In this document: positions 61,864 to 64,000 of the stretch, piece after piece
Numbering within the stretch: the stretch's first letter is position 1
Layout of the letters: each line of letters begins with the position of its first letter
Origin: Mucilaginibacter rigui
GTDB lineage: Bacteria > Bacteroidota > Bacteroidia > Sphingobacteriales > Sphingobacteriaceae
Direction of reading: 5' to 3'
Length of the DNA: 64,000 bases
Assembly (NCBI RefSeq): GCF_014773275.1
Contig: NZ_JACWMW010000001.1
Span: forward strand, 186,001 to 250,000
Made by a program: the position numbers and the translations under genes
The notes under the pieces: generated by a model
The model's database searches: none
Told to the model about the DNA's origin: nothing
What the model saw: only the letters and a program-made list of their open reading frames with translations

Positions 61864-62364
61864 ATGAACAACAATAAGAAATACCTTTTACTGGCCGGGT
61901 TGCTTGTAGCAATCTTCTTTTTTAATTCGTGTAAAAAGGAAAAGCAAACCAGTATCCCAAGCTTGTTCGCAACGGGTGTGTGGCAATTAGGATCTATACA
62001 AGAGGCCAAGTATCTGGGCGGATCGAGGCTTACACTGGATACCATCCCTTCCGACTCTACACAGATATTTGCTTTTAATAAGGACATGACCTGCTCTTAT
62101 ACCAATTTTGATGATAAAGCAGGCACCGTAAGTGGTACGTGGTCGCTATCGGATACAAAGCTTTTTTTGTATGCTAATATTACTTATCCGGAAGTTACCT
62201 CTGCAGGTACCAAACAACCTTTTATAAATTGCCGCATTGTTAATATAGGTGAATATTCATTAGTGATGGAAACAGGCGATATACAAACATATTATAACCC
62301 AACCGACAAAAGAACCATAAGAACTTACGGTTTTGTGAGGATTAAGCCAGTGGGTACGCAATAA
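61864..62364 (+). CDS. Lipocalin-like lipoprotein, unknown function
   Basis: The protein has 166 residues. A lipoprotein signal (KKYLLLAGLLVAIFFFNSCKKEK) puts the acylated Cys at residue 23. The mature part opens LFATGVWQLGSIQE and contains TQIFAFNKDMTCSYTNFDDKAGTVSGTWSLSDTKLFLY, the strand-turn-strand pattern of small lipocalin-like/META-type lipoprotein domains of Bacteroidota. It is probably exported to the outer membrane. Its promoter lies 8 nt upstream, suggesting a very short leader. It precedes purN by about 50 nt. Confidence 0.82.
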   Translation: MNNNKKYLLLAGLLVAIFFFNSCKKEKQTSIPSLFATGVWQLGSIQEAKYLGGSRLTLDTIPSDSTQIFAFNKDMTCSYTNFDDKAGTVSGTWSLSDTKLFLYANITYPEVTSAGTKQPFINCRIVNIGEYSLVMETGDIQTYYNPTDKRTIRTYGFVRIKPVGTQ

Positions 62365-62415
62365 TTTGATAAAAATTTATACTTTGCGGTAAAACAAAAA
62401 ATCTACCAAGCTATT

Positions 62416-62994
62416 TTGAAAAAGAGAATTGCCATTTTTGCTTCAGGGTCCGGGTCAAATGCTCAAAAAATAATGGAGCATTTTAAGCGTAATGCCGATG
62501 CCGAAGTTGTGTTGATACTCACCAACAACCCGCAGGCCTACGTATTGCAGCGTGCCGATAACTTCGAGATCCCATCGCATATATTTACCCGCCACGAGTT
62601 TTATGATACCGACGATGTTATCAGTCTGTTAAAAAACCTGCAGGTAGATATTATAGTGCTTGCCGGTTTTTTATGGCTGGTGCCGCCAAGTTTGCTAAAT
62701 GCTTTCCCTAATAAGATCATTAACCTGCACCCTGCGCTATTGCCAAAATTTGGTGGTAAAGGTATGTATGGCGATAATGTGCACAAAGCCGTGCTGGAAG
62801 CCGGGGAAGAAGAATCGGGCATTACCATCCACTTTGTAAACACCCAGTTTGATGAGGGCGAGATCATCCACCAGTCGCGTTTTAAGATAGAACCCGGCGA
62901 CAACCTGGAAATGGTGAAATTTAAAGGCCAGCAGTTAGAGCACCAGCATTTCCCGAAAGTGATCGAGGGATTATTGAAGAAGATGAGGAGTTAG
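62416..62994 (+). CDS. purN: Phosphoribosylglycinamide formyltransferase
   Basis: The protein has 192 residues and starts at TTG; the first internal ATG would lose the nucleotide-binding start. KKRIAIFASGSGSNAQKIMEHF holds the GxGSN phosphate loop. VLAGFLWLVPPSLLNAFPNKIINLHPALLPKFGGKGMYGDNVHKAVLEAGEEESGITIHFVNTQFDEGEII gives the catalytic Asn-His-Asp set (N.HPALLP and the DEGEII Asp). It uses 10-formyl-tetrahydrofolate to formylate GAR in purine synthesis. purH lies about 430 nt downstream, with a decayed gene between. Confidence 0.95.
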   Translation: MKKRIAIFASGSGSNAQKIMEHFKRNADAEVVLILTNNPQAYVLQRADNFEIPSHIFTRHEFYDTDDVISLLKNLQVDIIVLAGFLWLVPPSLLNAFPNKIINLHPALLPKFGGKGMYGDNVHKAVLEAGEEESGITIHFVNTQFDEGEIIHQSRFKIEPGDNLEMVKFKGQQLEHQHFPKVIEGLLKKMRS

Positions 62995-63056
62995 TGAGGG
63001 GGAGATTACGCATTAACGAACCATGAATTATCTCGTAAACAATTAATTCATTACTT

Positions 63057-63319
63057 CTAATCAGAATACTTCGCGAAAGTAATATCGATATCAATAGCTT
63101 CGGTATCAGCGCCATTTTCAAAATAATTAATTAACTCCTCATCAGTTGCTTTCTGCTGATGTCATCACATTTAATTCTTCGATGTTTTGTGCTTCAGCAT
63201 TTTCTAAGTTCCTCAGCTAATTGCATAAGTAGTGTTCTTTTATCATAATCCGATTGATGATAACCGTTGTCATGCTCTAATTAGCAAAATGTATTCTCTT
63301 GCATAAAGCTATTGAGCAT
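63057..63319 (-). pseudogene. Decayed small gene between purN and purH
   Basis: The minus strand from an ATG at 63317-63319 can be read as MLNSFMQENTFC, an in-frame TAA, LEHDNGYHQSDYDKRTLLMQ and LAEELR. After a frame change it continues NAEAQNIEELNVMTSAES. After another it reads ATDEELINYFENGADTEAID, IDITFAKYSD and TAG at 63057. One stop and two frameshifts break what was a highly acidic protein of about 85 residues. The three frames join without gaps, so decay looks recent. The family is not recognised. Confidence 0.6.
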
Positions 63320-63388
63320 TTTGTAATATTTATCATAACTAATTAAAAATTACATTAATTAACCTGAAAAAAACTAATCACTAATACG

Positions 63389-63396
63389 TACCTTTG
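63389..63396 (+). promoter_or_regulatory. -7 element TACCTTTG of purH
   Basis: It is a perfect TAnnTTTG, 23 nt before the ATG at 63420. Confidence 0.65.
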
Positions 63397-63419
63397 CGGC
63401 TCAAAAATTCCCTGTCGTA

Positions 63420-64000
63420 ATGAGTCATTCTGTTCAAATAAAAAACGCGCTGATTTCTGTTTATTACAAAGACAACCTCGAGCCAATAATTCATGAGTTG
63501 AACCGCCTTGGTGTAAAGATATATTCTACCGGTGGTACTGAAACATTTATACGCGACCTTGGTGTTGATGTGATTGCTGTTGAGGACCTTACCTCGTACC
63601 CGTCAATCCTTGGCGGCCGTGTAAAAACCCTGCACCCAAAGGTGTTTGGCGGTATCCTTGCCCGCAGAAGTTTTGATAGCGATGAGCAGCAACTGGCCCA
63701 GTACGAGATCCCGGAAATTGACCTGGTAATTGTTGATCTTTATCCGTTTGAAGAAACGGTAAACTCGGGTGCCGGCCAGGAGGATATTATCGAGAAAATT
63801 GATATTGGCGGCATCTCGCTTATCCGCGCGGCAGCCAAAAACTTTAAGGATGTGGTTATCCTTGCTTCCAAGAACGATTACAGCGAACTGGAAGAGATCC
63901 TGAAAACACAAAATGGTGCAACCACAATTGATCAGCGCCGCCGTTTTGCCCAAAAAGCATTTAATATCTCATCAAACTACGATACGCACATTTTCCAGTA
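63420..64000 (+). CDS. purH: Bifunctional purine biosynthesis protein PurH, partial (N-terminal 193 residues)
   Basis: The reading frame from ATG 63420 stays open to the window end. MSHSVQIKNALISVYYKDNLEPIIHELNRLGVKIYSTGGTETFIRDLGVDVIAVEDLTSYPSILGGRVKTLHPKVFGGILARR is the IMP cyclohydrolase domain, with the STGGT and GGRVKTLHPK motifs. LVIVDLYPFEETV and EKIDIGGISLIRAAAKNFKDV follow. The C-terminal AICAR transformylase half is off the window. Together the domains make the last two steps to IMP. Confidence 0.95.
   Translation, partial: MSHSVQIKNALISVYYKDNLEPIIHELNRLGVKIYSTGGTETFIRDLGVDVIAVEDLTSYPSILGGRVKTLHPKVFGGILARRSFDSDEQQLAQYEIPEIDLVIVDLYPFEETVNSGAGQEDIIEKIDIGGISLIRAAAKNFKDVVILASKNDYSELEEILKTQNGATTIDQRRRFAQKAFNISSNYDTHIFQ

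Noticed and set aside
62921..63121. A 66-codon minus-strand frame covering the purN end.
   Set aside because: It is antisense to purN in a different frame from the decayed gene, and its Ser/Leu-rich composition reflects the complement of purN.

Overview
The window looks like chromosomal DNA of a Bacteroidota bacterium, most likely Sphingobacteriaceae (Mucilaginibacter/Pedobacter-like). The support is a type IX secretion sorting domain, three outer-membrane beta-barrel receptors of the CarboxypepD_reg plus barrel type, a Bacteroidota 'putative porin', and many promoters with the Bacteroidota -7 element TAnnTTTG, several with a TTG -33 element 16-18 nt upstream. Species assignment is inference. 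No rRNA, tRNA, CRISPR array, insertion sequence or prophage was recognised. The first gene (FAH-family hydrolase) and the last gene (purH) run off the window.

Layout. 1-7.8 kb: FAH-family enzyme, a minimal T9SS-sorted protein, an internally deleted kup copy followed by intact kup (K+ uptake), an APC amino-acid permease, a PAP2 phosphatase and two envelope proteins. 7.8-16 kb: M3 oligoendopeptidase, an NAD-dependent epimerase, a repeat island, an engB-ubiA-crp operon, and a large outer-membrane receptor. 16-22 kb: VOC protein, serine hydrolase, the lpxK-pnp-porin operon, and an ECF sigma factor with its membrane partner. 22-31 kb: conserved exported proteins, cyclophilin, DUF5606 protein, Dabb protein, CDF metal exporter, rlmH, and a membrane-anchored MutS-like ATPase. 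31-40 kb: ABC exporter, DUF2490 protein, enolase, a HicAB toxin-antitoxin pair and a second receptor. 40-52 kb: leuS, small membrane and KTSC proteins, a third receptor, a DUF3887-alpha/beta hydrolase, DinB protein, DUF885 lipoprotein, FtsB/DivIC-like protein and an RhlE-type helicase. 52-56 kb: a complete RsbR-RsbS-RsbT-RsbX-like stressosome operon ending in a histidine kinase. 56-64 kb: lspA, carA, panB, an RluA-type synthase, a ParE-type toxin-antitoxin pair, an Ldh-family reductase, a lipoprotein, purN, a decayed gene and purH.

Most genes are housekeeping or envelope functions. The most system-like locus is the five-gene stressosome module at 52.4-56.3 kb. Two RsbT-fold ATPase domains, one fused to a SpoIIE/PP2C phosphatase and one degenerate and fused to a histidine kinase, follow the canonical RsbRST core. 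No sigma-B, RsbU, RsbV, RsbW or response regulator is in the window, so the output is unknown.

The intergenic DNA is unusually patterned. It carries at least six families of short repeats: an 80-bp element present twice, large hairpins, and degenerate word repeats that sit at gene 3' ends. Some start exactly at a stop codon, one 27-nt word is shared perfectly in inverted orientation by two loci 12 kb apart, and a similar word appears to lie in frame inside leuS. Several promoters lie so close to start codons that the transcripts are probably leaderless.
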